Shown here in pieces: positions 35,989 through 44,183 of a stretch of DNA of 64,000 nucleotides. Position 1 is the stretch's first letter; every line of letters begins with the position of its first letter. The notes beneath the pieces are model-generated. The model worked only from the letters and a program-made list of their open reading frames with translations, had not been told where the DNA came from and ran no database searches. The position numbers and the translations under genes were made by a program. The stretch is from an uncultured Acidimicrobiales bacterium. Its GTDB lineage: Bacteria > Actinomycetota > Acidimicrobiia > Acidimicrobiales > Aldehydirespiratoraceae. The stretch lies in NCBI GenBank assembly GCA_958296055.1, contig CATQHS010000001.1, positions 1,460,277 through 1,524,276 of the forward strand, written 5' to 3'.

Positions 35989-38288
35989 AACCGGCGGTTG
36001 AGCCTGATCGGTCCGCGGTGGGGCGGGCCGTGGCCCGGGTGGACGGACGGGCCAAGGTCACCGGGGCGGCCTCCTATCTGGCCGACATGGCGGTCGAGAA
36101 CATGGCCCACGCCGCCGCGGTGCGCTCGCCGCATCCCCGGGCCCGGGTCACCGGGATCGACGCCTCGGCCGTGCAGGGGTGGCCCGGGGTGCTGGCTGTG
36201 CTCACTCCCGAAGACACGGCCAGCCTGCCCTCGGTGCGCATATTCGCTGACTCCCCGCCGGTGGCCCGGATACTCACCGCCACCCCCCAGTTCGCGGGCG
36301 ACGCGGTGGCCGCGGTGGTGGCCGAGACCGAGGCGCTGGCCCGGCGGGCCGCGGCCGAGGTGGAGGTTGATTACGAGCCCCTGCCCGCGGTGCTCACCGC
36401 GGCCGAGGCCCTGGCTGCCGAAGTCGAGCTGCACCCCGAGGCCCCGCAGAACCGGGCCGGGCCGCCGGTGAACATCGCCCGAGGCGACCCCGATGCCGCC
36501 CTGGCCGGGTGCTGGCGCGTGTTCCGCGACACCTACGCCACCCAGCGTCAGTGCGCCCAGACCATCGAGCCCCTGGCCTGCGTGTGCCACTGGCGCGACG
36601 ACCGCCTCGACGTGTGGACCCACCTCGACTCAATGTTCCACTTCCGCGACGCCCTGGCCGAGGCCCTGGCCGTCGATCCCGAGACGGTGCGTATCCATCC
36701 CCCCGAGGCGCTGGGGGCCACCTTCGGGCTCAAGAACAGCCTGCTGGCCTCGCTGGAGCCGCTGGCCGCGGTGGCCTCGCGCCGGACGGGGCGGCCGGTG
36801 AAGCTGGCCCTGACGCCGGAGGAGTCGATGGCGGCCACCGTGACCCGCCACCCGGCCCGCATCGACTTGGCCACCGGGATGAACGCCGACGGCACCATCG
36901 CGGCCCGCACCTGCGACGTGGTGCTCGACTCCGGCGCCTACGGCTGGGGCTATGTGGTGGCGCTGAGCATGGCCGGCAAGTGGGTCTCGCTGTACCGCAC
37001 CGAGCACCTGCGGTTCTCGGCCGTCTCCGTCTACACCAACCATGTGCCCGGAGGGGCCTACCGGTCGGTGGGCACGGCCCAGATCCACTTCGCCATGGAG
37101 TCCCAGCTCGACGAGATCGCCCGGTCGCTGGGCATCGGCCCGGTGGAGCTGCGCCGCCGGAACATGATCGGCGTGGGCGACCCGCTCCCCTTCGGCACCC
37201 CCATCCGCTCCTTCGGTGCCGAGTCCTGCCTGGATGAGGGGGCAGCCGCCTTCGGCTGGCCAACAGAGCCCCCCAGCTCCGCCCGCCCCGTGGCCGGTCC
37301 CGGCCCCGATGCGGCCCGAGGCCCGGACATGGCCCGCAGCCCGGTCCGTCCGCCGGTTGGGCCCATCGGCGGCACCATTGGCCGGCGCCGGGGGGTGGGC
37401 ATGGCGGTGGGGATGCACCACGCCGGGCTGACCGGGCTCACCCCCATGCCGGAGGCGTCGCGCTGTCGGGCCGAGCTGCAAGCCGACGGCACGGCCGAGA
37501 TCGCGGTGGGGGTGGTGGACAAGGGCCAGGGCTCGCTCACCACCCTCACGCTGGTGGCCGCCGACGAGCTGGGCCTGCCGCCGGAGCGGGTTCGGGTCAC
37601 CAACCGGGGGACCGCGGCCGTGCCCTTCGACCCCTCCGGCGCCGAGGCCAGCCGCACCACTTACGTCATGGGCCGGGCGGTGGCCGACGGGGCCCGTCGC
37701 CTGCGGGAGGCGATCCGGGACCGGTTCGGGACCGACCCGGCCGAGCTGACCCTCCAGCGGCTGGCGGCCTGGGACCCGGCCGCCGAGCCGGTTAGGGCCG
37801 ACGGTCACTTCGAGCCCGCCGACCGGGACCCGCTCCCGGTAGTGGGCGCCCATTTCTGCGAGGTGGAGGTGGACTGCGCCACCGGCGCCGTGCGGGTGCT
37901 GCGCTACGTGGCCGCCCAAGACGTGGGTCGAGTCATCAACCCCCTGGGCTGCGCGGGCCAGATGGAGGGCGGCATCCACCACGGGATCGGCTACGCCCTC
38001 ACCGAAGAGCTGGTCTACGACGACGGCCTGCCCCTCAACCCCGACTTCATGGGCTACAAGGTGCTGATGGCCTCCGACATGCCCGCCATCGAGGCCATCC
38101 CGGTGGAGGACCCCGACCCCGACGGCGGCCCGTTCGGGGCCAAGGGGGTGGGCACACCGGTCATCCCGGCCATAGCCCCGGCGGTGGCCAACGCGGTGCG
38201 CGACGCCATCGGAGTCCGCCTCACCGAGCTACCCCTGACCCCGCCGAGGGTGCTGGCCGCCCTGATGTCCGCCACCGACCCGGCGTAG
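35985..38288 (+). CDS. Molybdenum hydroxylase large subunit (CoxL/XdhA-like), atypical active site
   Basis: 767 residues of the xanthine dehydrogenase/CO dehydrogenase molybdopterin-binding family, colinear with it throughout. The first cofactor loop, usually GGGFG, reads GATFG (244-248). The loop corresponding to CODH AYRxxxR reads GAYRSVGT (near 358), so it is not a form I CO dehydrogenase. The C-terminal loop that normally carries the catalytic Glu (KGxGE) reads KGVGT, with Thr724 in its place. A poorly conserved Pro/Arg insertion lies near 427-465. ATG 35985 overlaps the preceding mini-ORF stop. Either chemistry differs from the family's base-assisted hydroxylation or the subunit is inactive; the sequence cannot decide. 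Confidence 0.87.
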   Translation: MKPAVEPDRSAVGRAVARVDGRAKVTGAASYLADMAVENMAHAAAVRSPHPRARVTGIDASAVQGWPGVLAVLTPEDTASLPSVRIFADSPPVARILTATPQFAGDAVAAVVAETEALARRAAAEVEVDYEPLPAVLTAAEALAAEVELHPEAPQNRAGPPVNIARGDPDAALAGCWRVFRDTYATQRQCAQTIEPLACVCHWRDDRLDVWTHLDSMFHFRDALAEALAVDPETVRIHPPEALGATFGLKNSLLASLEPLAAVASRRTGRPVKLALTPEESMAATVTRHPARIDLATGMNADGTIAARTCDVVLDSGAYGWGYVVALSMAGKWVSLYRTEHLRFSAVSVYTNHVPGGAYRSVGTAQIHFAMESQLDEIARSLGIGPVELRRRNMIGVGDPLPFGTPIRSFGAESCLDEGAAAFGWPTEPPSSARPVAGPGPDAARGPDMARSPVRPPVGPIGGTIGRRRGVGMAVGMHHAGLTGLTPMPEASRCRAELQADGTAEIAVGVVDKGQGSLTTLTLVAADELGLPPERVRVTNRGTAAVPFDPSGAEASRTTYVMGRAVADGARRLREAIRDRFGTDPAELTLQRLAAWDPAAEPVRADGHFEPADRDPLPVVGAHFCEVEVDCATGAVRVLRYVAAQDVGRVINPLGCAGQMEGGIHHGIGYALTEELVYDDGLPLNPDFMGYKVLMASDMPAIEAIPVEDPDPDGGPFGAKGVGTPVIPAIAPAVANAVRDAIGVRLTELPLTPPRVLAALMSATDPA

Positions 38289-38613
38289 GCAAAGACCCCG
38301 GCTGGCGGGTCTCGTCCTCTTTGGGCGGTTGGTGTGCCCGGCCAGCGAGTTCGGCCATGGCTCTCGCTTTGTCCGGCCGGCGGGTCTCGTCTTCTTTGGG
38401 CGGTTGCTTTGTCCGGCCGGCGGGTCTCGTCTTCTTTGGGCGGTTGCTGTGTCCGGCCGGCGGGTCCTGTCACGGGGGCGGTCGTCGCCGCAAGCGGCGC
38501 CGACGCTAACCCCCGTGCCACCCCCCGGCCTGGCGCATTGGCGTCCGGGGCCTGGTTCACTCCGATTACCTCGGTTCACTCTCGGTTACTCCGGTTATCT
38601 CGGTTCGCTCTGG
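38289..38613. other. Non-coding spacer between convergent genes, repeat-rich
   Basis: About 325 bp between the CoxL stop and the end of the HNH gene. The left half holds a 40-bp minisatellite. The right half (about 38560-38610) has short imperfect GGTTCACTC/GGTTACTCC/GGTTATCTC direct repeats. No supported gene was found here; the open frames across it are created by the repeats. Confidence 0.7.
38366..38470. repeat. 40-bp tandem repeat (minisatellite), about 2.6 exact copies
   Basis: Identical 40-bp units at 38366-38405 and 38406-38445 start with GCTTTGTCCGGCCGGCGGGT. A partial third copy starts at 38446 and a diverged copy precedes them at about 38296-38335. No unique spacers separate the units, so it is not a CRISPR array. 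Confidence 0.92.
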
Positions 38614-40008
38614 TCAGGTGGTGAAGAGGGCGGGTGTTCTTGGCCGGGGCGGGTCGGGGCCGCTGCCCGGGTGACCTGACCCGTAGCGGTTTGGGGTGGG
38701 GCGGGTTCGGTCTCGGGTTGGCTGCGGGCCGCGGCTTGGTCGCGTCCGTTGAGGTTTGTGGGTGTCTTGGTCGTGGGGGTGTTGGGGGTTGGCGGGGTTG
38801 GGCGGGGCCGAGGGGTTGGGGGGTTGGAGGGCGGGTTTGCCGTTTTGGTGGGTGATTTGCCAGTGGTGGTCATGGATGTTGTGGTGGCAGCGCCAACAGA
38901 CCAGCACGAGATTTTCGATGTCGGTGCGGCGGGATTGGGCGAAAGGCACGATGTGGTGGACTTGGCAGCGGCTGGGCTCGGCGCCGCAGCCGACACAGCC
39001 GCCGTCTCGGGCGATGAGCATTCGCCACTGGGCGGTGGTGGCGGTGCGCACCCTGGCCCCGTGGTGCAGCGGCTTGCCTTCGCTGAAGAGAATGCCGGTG
39101 AGGTGGGCGTCGCAGGCGATGCGCTGGAGCACCGTCGGGGGCACGGGCCCGGTACCGGGAATTTCGCAGCGCCCGGCGTGGTCGGCACCGGTGAGCACGC
39201 CGATGTCGGCCACCACTATGACTTCGGCTTTGGGCCGCCCGCTGGTGCCGCCGCGGCCCTTCGCCTCTCCTGAGGTCAAGAGATCCAAGGCGTCGGCTCG
39301 GAGCTGGTCCCAGGACCTCGGCTCTTCACCGCTGTCCGGGCCGCCGGGGCCGGGGCCGGTGCGGGCTGATTGTTGGTCTTGGCGGCGGAGTTCTTCGGCG
39401 GTGCCCTCCAAGCGAGAGCAGATTCGGGTGTCAGTTTCGGGGTCTAGCAGGGCGTCGAGGCGCACCGTGCCGTCTTGTTGTTTCCAGGTTCTCAGGTACC
39501 GACGGCGGCGCTTTTGCAGGTAGTCGTCGTGGCCGTGGTCGGTCTGGTGGCGCTGGGTCCAGGCGCCGGCCTCGCGGGCGAACCGGTCCGGGGGCAGTTC
39601 CTTGGCCATGGCCAACAAATCAGAAGCGGAGTCCACCGTCTCGGGCGCAGTGCGGCGGGCGGCGTCGGCTAGGCGCTCGGCGTTGGCCAGCGGTACCTCC
39701 CCGGCGTCCACCGCGGCGCGCAGCCCGGGCATCTCGTGGAGCGTCTCGGCCGTTCCCAGGCTTCTGCGGGCCTGGGACTTGGATTTGCCGGCCTGGTCGC
39801 GCAGCACGGAGGCCCCGCCGTCGCCGTGGCGCTCCCGCAGAGCGATCAGCCGGGCCGCGTCGGTCTGCAGGGCGGCCACATTGGCTTCCCAGGACCGGCT
39901 GGCCGCGATCAGATCCTTGAGCCGGGCGGTCGACAGCTCCCCGGACCGGGCCGCCTCCAGCAGCCGGGCCAAGTCCTCATCGACGCATTCGACCGTTTCC
40001 GTGAACAT
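38614..40008 (-). CDS. DUF222 HNH endonuclease
   Basis: About 464 residues. The N-terminal two-thirds is the helical DUF222 domain common in actinobacteria. The C-terminal HNH nuclease has CVGCGAEPSRCQVHHIVPF near residue 365 and CWRCHHNIHDHHW near 395, giving two zinc CxxC pairs and the catalytic His pair. The last ~60 residues are Pro/Asn/Thr-rich and disordered. These genes occur in many copies in actinobacteria and often behave like mobile or orphan genes; a role in DNA cleavage is assumed. ATG 40008 is chosen over a GTG at 40041 because typical members begin near this Met. Confidence 0.87.
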   Translation of the reverse strand: MFTETVECVDEDLARLLEAARSGELSTARLKDLIAASRSWEANVAALQTDAARLIALRERHGDGGASVLRDQAGKSKSQARRSLGTAETLHEMPGLRAAVDAGEVPLANAERLADAARRTAPETVDSASDLLAMAKELPPDRFAREAGAWTQRHQTDHGHDDYLQKRRRRYLRTWKQQDGTVRLDALLDPETDTRICSRLEGTAEELRRQDQQSARTGPGPGGPDSGEEPRSWDQLRADALDLLTSGEAKGRGGTSGRPKAEVIVVADIGVLTGADHAGRCEIPGTGPVPPTVLQRIACDAHLTGILFSEGKPLHHGARVRTATTAQWRMLIARDGGCVGCGAEPSRCQVHHIVPFAQSRRTDIENLVLVCWRCHHNIHDHHWQITHQNGKPALQPPNPSAPPNPANPQHPHDQDTHKPQRTRPSRGPQPTRDRTRPTPNRYGSGHPGSGPDPPRPRTPALFTT

Positions 40009-40108
40009 ATGATCACTCTGCAACACGGGTGAGACAATCACACCCTATTACCTGAAATAAGCTAAAAATATTTAGAGCTGCCCCGACGGGCAAGCCCGGT
40101 TCCGCGGC

Positions 40109-40849
40109 TTAGCGCAGTTCGAAGAGTGAGGTCCGCACTAGGAAATCGTCGTCGGAGCCGGGTCGGGTCAGGTCGTCGGGGTATTCCAGCCTTACTGTGC
40201 CGATGAGCCTCAGCTCGTCGGTCTCGGGCTGGCCGGTCACGTCGATGGTGAACCTCACCGACGTGCCTTGCAGGCTGGCGTCGCAGGCTTCGGGTCCCAG
40301 CCGCTCCTCGGTGAAGCGGTTTCTGGCGGCGTAGGCCACCAACTCCGGAGAATCCGGGCTGGCAGCGGCGGACGAGCCGGCGGGGCCGGCGCCTGCGTTG
40401 GACAGGCCGCAGATGAGACCGCCGTCGGTGAAGGCGTTGGCCGTCTCGGCGAAGAACTCGGCCGTCCACTCTGACCCCTCCGACCCCTCGCCGAGCCCGG
40501 GGGCCTCGGTCAGCTCCAGTTCGACGGCCAGGGTGTTGAGGTCGGGCCACCACACCGACACCGACTCGATGTCGGCGCCGGGCTCGCACCCCTCGCCGGT
40601 GTCGAGCCGGGCCTCTCGGCAGTCGCCGAGCTTGTCGGCCACCACCAGGCGGGTGGCGTCGTCGGCCCCGGGGAACAGGAAGGTGGCGTTGATGACCCCC
40701 AGCCCCGACAGGACCCACACCCCGGCCAGCACCACTCCCACCGCGGCCAGCAGCAGCGTCCTAGACGGCACGCCCCTGAGGCCGGATCTCTTCGGGCCGT
40801 CGCCCGGCGGGCCGCCCGCGGGGCCGCCGCTGTCGTCTCCCGGCGGCAC
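40109..40849 (-). CDS. Single-pass membrane protein with extracytoplasmic domain, unknown function
   Basis: 246 residues from GTG 40849, chosen because it lies just after the preceding gene's stop and has a GGGGAGAGG stretch upstream. A Gly/Pro/Asp-rich cytoplasmic N-terminus precedes one membrane segment (TLLLAAVGVVLAGVWVLSGL, residues ~30-50). A ~190-residue acidic outer domain follows, with four or five Cys that may form disulfides (CREARLDTGEGC, CGLS, ACDAS). No family recognised. It follows the 2-oxoglutarate oxygenase gene by 16 bp. Confidence 0.68.
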   Translation of the reverse strand: MPPGDDSGGPAGGPPGDGPKRSGLRGVPSRTLLLAAVGVVLAGVWVLSGLGVINATFLFPGADDATRLVVADKLGDCREARLDTGEGCEPGADIESVSVWWPDLNTLAVELELTEAPGLGEGSEGSEWTAEFFAETANAFTDGGLICGLSNAGAGPAGSSAAASPDSPELVAYAARNRFTEERLGPEACDASLQGTSVRFTIDVTGQPETDELRLIGTVRLEYPDDLTRPGSDDDFLVRTSLFELR

Positions 40850-40865
40850 CCCGGCGCCCTCTCCC

Positions 40866-41858
40866 CTACTGGTCCTCGAGCATCGACATCGACTTGGCCT
40901 TGATCCACTCCCCGGACAGGACCGGCTCGTAGCGGGCCGGGCGGTCATCGGTGACGGTGGTGGGGATGGTCTCGATGACGGCCCTATACGACGGCTGGAA
41001 GAAATACGGCACCGACATCCGGTCCCTCTGTCGGTCGGCCCCGTCGGGGATCACCACCCGGTGCAGGGTCGAGACCCAGCGGTCGTTGGTCCAGTGGGCC
41101 ATGAGGTCGCCCAGGTTCACCACGAAGCCGCCCGGCACCACCGGGACGTCGGTCCAGCGGTCGCCGACGAGGATCTGCAGCCCCGGGATCTGCTCGGCGG
41201 CCACGATGGTGAAGGCCCCGTAGTCGGTGTGGGCCCCCCGCCGCAACTGGCCCGGCCGCACGTCGGCGGCCGGCGGGTACCAGTTCACCAACAGCAGGGC
41301 GGTGTGGTCGGTCACCTTGTCGTCGAACCAGTCGGGGGGTAGGTCCAGGGCCCGGGCCAACAGCGGCAGCATGTCCAGGCAAAGCTGCTCCATGACTCGG
41401 TAGTAGCGCTCGAACGCGGGCCGCAGCTCGGCCGGCTCGTCGGGCCACAGGTTGGGCAGGAAGGTGGCCTCGGCCCCCTTGACGAAAGCCCGGGCTCGGG
41501 CCTCGGGATCGTCGAAGCGGCCGACGTTGAACGACTCGCACAAATCCGGCGGGGTTACGTCGTCGCCCAGGGTGGCGGCCAGCGAGGTGGTGTCCAGGCC
41601 CAGCCAGCCCCGGTAGTGCGGGGGGCCGGGCGGGGCCACCTTCTGCTTGGTCTCGGCTGGCAGCAGGAAGAACCGGCGGGCCGCGTCCATGACCTCGTCC
41701 ACCAGCTCGGCGGCCACGCCATGGCTGGTGACGATGAAGAACCCGCTGTCAGTGCAAGCCGCGTCGATGGCCCGGGCCGCCTCGTCGGCCCTCGAGGGAT
41801 CGGCCCCGCCAGCGCCGTTGAGGGCCCCGCTCACATCAATGGTGGGAACCGATCTCAC
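40866..41858 (-). CDS. Isopenicillin-N-synthase-like 2-oxoglutarate/Fe(II) oxygenase
   Basis: 330 residues. The N-terminal DIOX_N region has DSGFFIVTSHGV (near 36-47) and RFFLLPAETK. The iron ligands are HTD in GAHTDYGAF (near 217) and His in STLHRVV (near 272), with the RxS co-substrate motif RMSVPYFF after it. The double-stranded beta-helix fold is therefore complete. It would oxidise a small molecule using O2 and 2-oxoglutarate, in the cytoplasm; family members include IPNS, ethylene-forming and pyrimidine/thymine oxygenases. Substrate unknown. Confidence 0.88.
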   Translation of the reverse strand: MRSVPTIDVSGALNGAGGADPSRADEAARAIDAACTDSGFFIVTSHGVAAELVDEVMDAARRFFLLPAETKQKVAPPGPPHYRGWLGLDTTSLAATLGDDVTPPDLCESFNVGRFDDPEARARAFVKGAEATFLPNLWPDEPAELRPAFERYYRVMEQLCLDMLPLLARALDLPPDWFDDKVTDHTALLLVNWYPPAADVRPGQLRRGAHTDYGAFTIVAAEQIPGLQILVGDRWTDVPVVPGGFVVNLGDLMAHWTNDRWVSTLHRVVIPDGADRQRDRMSVPYFFQPSYRAVIETIPTTVTDDRPARYEPVLSGEWIKAKSMSMLEDQ

Positions 41859-42066
41859 ACCCTCTCCCTCCTGTCCCTCTCCACCTGTGGCAGTCTCCGA
41901 TCTTCTCCGGCTTCCGCCCCACTGGTTAGCACGCGGCAGGCTAACTCACGGGTCACCGCACCATCAGTGGACCCAGCAGGCGATCGCCTTTGCCTTTAGC
42001 TTGTAGCAGTGCGACGGCTGCGCCAAGAGGAGATCGGCGCTGAGCTGCGCGGCGATCTCACTGAGA

Positions 42067-42097
42067 CCGAGGTCGGTTGGCTTGATACCGACCTCGG
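42067..42097. other. Perfect 10-bp inverted repeat (hairpin) in intergenic region
   Basis: CCGAGGTCGG (42067-42076) and CCGACCTCGG (42088-42097) are separated by an 11-base loop. It lies 32 bp past the stop of the second importer's last permease. No T-tract follows on the minus strand, so it could be an atypical terminator or an operator. The rest of the 270-bp gap (41859-42128) shows no convincing gene. Confidence 0.6.
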
Positions 42098-42128
42098 CAT
42101 TCCCGCGCCGTCGCGGTCGGGGGCTCGA

Positions 42129-43064
42129 TCAGGTCAGGCCCCGGACGAAGGGGCGGGCTAGGGCGCTGGGCTCGTGGGTGCGGTGGGCGAAGAAGGCCAC
42201 GGTGACGATGGTCACCACGAACGGGGCGGCCGACAGCAGCTCCGAGTTGAGCTCGTGGCCCACGGTGGGCAGCGTCAGCCGGAATGAGTTCACCGTGCCG
42301 AACAGCACGCAGCCCCCGATGACTCCCCTCAGCGTCCAGCCCCCGAAGATCACCGCGGCGATGGCGATGAACCCTTGCCCGCCCACGATGGCGTCCTCGA
42401 ACCGGCCGACCTGGCCCAGCACCAGGTAGCCGCCGCCCAGCCCGCTGGTGAGCCCGGCGATGTAAATGGACTGGCGCCGCCGCTTGTTGACGTCGATGCC
42501 CGACACGTCGGCGGACTGGGGGTTCTCCCCGACGGCTCGCACCTCCAGCCCCCAGCGGGTCCTGTACAGCAGCCACCACGTGAGCGGCACCAGCGGGTAC
42601 ACCAAATACAGCGGCCAGGGCTGGTTGAAGAAGGCCCCGCCCACCAGGGGGATGTCCGACACCACCGGTATGGCCAGCCGGTGGGCGGCCCGCGACACCG
42701 GCTGGATGCTGGTGTTGAGGAAGCTGGCCACCCCCAGCACCAGGGTGTTGAGGGCCAGCCCGACCACGAACTGGTTGGCGGTCAGCCGGTGGCTCATGTT
42801 GGCCTGCAGGGCGGCTACCACCAGCCCGATGACGGTGGCGAACACCAGCCCGGCCGACACCGACGAGGTGAGGTGCATGCCCAGGGCCCCGGCGAAGGCC
42901 CCGCCCAGCACCATGCCCTCCAACGAGACGTTGAGGGTGCCGGCCCGCTCGGCGATGGTCTCCCCCAGAGCGGCGAAGGCCAGCAGGGCGGCGAAGCGCA
43001 TAGCCCCCGAGTAGGAGACGTCGTTGCTGACCACATCGCCCACCGCGGAGGCGAAATCGCCCAT
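42129..43064 (-). CDS. ABC transporter permease 2 of second BMP-type importer
   Basis: 311 residues, eight or nine hydrophobic segments. ERAGTLNVSLEGMVLGGAF near 38-56 and VRAVGENPQSADVSGID near 170-186 are the family motifs also seen in the first importer. It is the last gene of the operon 47025-42129 and begins 3 bp after permease 1. The arrangement exactly repeats the plus-strand importer at 28.6-33.6 kb, but the sequences differ enough to suggest a different ligand. Confidence 0.9.
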   Translation of the reverse strand: MGDFASAVGDVVSNDVSYSGAMRFAALLAFAALGETIAERAGTLNVSLEGMVLGGAFAGALGMHLTSSVSAGLVFATVIGLVVAALQANMSHRLTANQFVVGLALNTLVLGVASFLNTSIQPVSRAAHRLAIPVVSDIPLVGGAFFNQPWPLYLVYPLVPLTWWLLYRTRWGLEVRAVGENPQSADVSGIDVNKRRRQSIYIAGLTSGLGGGYLVLGQVGRFEDAIVGGQGFIAIAAVIFGGWTLRGVIGGCVLFGTVNSFRLTLPTVGHELNSELLSAAPFVVTIVTVAFFAHRTHEPSALARPFVRGLT

Positions 43065-43067
43065 GGC

Positions 43068-44183
43068 TCAGGTCCTCGCCCGGGTGGCGGCCAGCGCCCG
43101 GCGGCGCTCGCGGATGAACAGCAGGGCGGGCGGCACCAGCAGCGCCAGCACCAGCAGCGCCTGCACCACCTGGGAGATCTCCCGCTCCACCCCGGTGGCG
43201 GCCAAGAAGCCCGACCCGGCCCGCAGCCCGGCGAAGCTGAAGGCCATGACCACGATGCCCACCGGGTGCTGGCGGGCCACCAGGGCCACCAGCAGGCCCT
43301 CCCACCCGATGTTGTTGGAGAAGCCGGGCGTGAACCGGTAGTTCCCGAAATCGCCGCCGGAGAACATGAACGCCCCGGCCAACCCGGCGCAGCCGCCCGA
43401 GATCAGCATGGCCCAGGTGCCGTACCTAACCGACGACACCCCGGCCCGCTGGGCGGTGCGGGAGTTGCGGCCCAGCATCTTCATGCGGAATCCCCACACC
43501 GAGCGCCGGAACAGCACCAGCACCACCGCGGCCATTATCACCACCGCCACCGCGCTGATCGGGAAGTCGTTGCCCCACAGGTCAAGGCGGGGCAGGCGGG
43601 TGTCGTCGGCGAGCTGCTCGCTCACCTGGTTGCGCACCGAGCGGTCCTCCCGGAACGGGGCCAGCAGCAGCCACTCGACCTTCAGCCCGTAGCCGGTGGC
43701 CTGGGAGGCCACCGTGATCAGCAGCAGCGTGGTGAGCACCTCGGGCACCCGCCGCCAGTAGAGGAGGCCGCTGGCGATGCCGGCCCAGATGGCGCCGCCC
43801 AGGATCCCGGCCAGCAGCAGGCACACCACGGCCAGGGGCCCGAAGCCGGCCATGCGCACGCCCACGTAGGCGGCGAAGGCGGCGCCCATCATCAACTGGC
43901 CCTCTTGGCCGATGTTGACCAGACCGGCCCGGCTGTTGATGGCCGTCCCCAGCGCCACCACCACCAGGGGGATGGCGATGCCGATGGTCTCGCCCCACCG
44001 GCCCTGGGCCCGCAGGCTGCCGTCCAGCAGAGCTGAGAACACGGCCTGCCAGGAGCCGCCGGTGGCGGACACGATGACGGCCGAGATGAACAGGGCCACC
44101 ACGATGCAGCCCAGGTACATGGCCAGCGCCACCGCGGCCTCGTGCAGTCGCGAGGGGGCGGACGGCGGCTCGGGGCTGCTCAT
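43068..44183 (-). CDS. ABC transporter permease 1 of second BMP-type importer
   Basis: 371 residues from ATG 44183, which overlaps the ATPase stop in an ATGA junction; a longer in-frame reading into the ATPase gene is rejected. Motifs INSRAGLVNIGQEGQLMMGA near 92-110 and MKMLGRNSRTAQRAGV near 255 identify it as the YufP-like permease. About nine hydrophobic segments are present. The C-terminal tail is Arg-rich (IRERRRALAATRART). Confidence 0.9.
   Translation of the reverse strand: MSSPEPPSAPSRLHEAAVALAMYLGCIVVALFISAVIVSATGGSWQAVFSALLDGSLRAQGRWGETIGIAIPLVVVALGTAINSRAGLVNIGQEGQLMMGAAFAAYVGVRMAGFGPLAVVCLLLAGILGGAIWAGIASGLLYWRRVPEVLTTLLLITVASQATGYGLKVEWLLLAPFREDRSVRNQVSEQLADDTRLPRLDLWGNDFPISAVAVVIMAAVVLVLFRRSVWGFRMKMLGRNSRTAQRAGVSSVRYGTWAMLISGGCAGLAGAFMFSGGDFGNYRFTPGFSNNIGWEGLLVALVARQHPVGIVVMAFSFAGLRAGSGFLAATGVEREISQVVQALLVLALLVPPALLFIRERRRALAATRART

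Larger units (their letters stand above)
35904..35998. repeat. 35-bp tandem repeat at the CoxS-CoxL junction
   Basis: Copies at 35904-35938 and 35939-35973 and a partial third copy from 35974 share GCCGTG(A/G)CCCGATGAAACC, with three mismatches between the two full copies. Every copy brings an ATGA stop/start overlap. Because 35 is not a multiple of three, the three ATGs (35915, 35950, 35985) lie in three different frames. Confidence 0.95.

Noticed and set aside
35985-38288. Carbon monoxide dehydrogenase (true CoxL)
   Set aside because: The diagnostic AYRCSFR loop of form I CODH is absent (GAYRSVGT instead) and the catalytic Glu is missing, so only family membership is claimed.
38366-38470. 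Possible CRISPR array
   Set aside because: The 40-bp units are directly contiguous with no unique spacers, and no cas genes are present.
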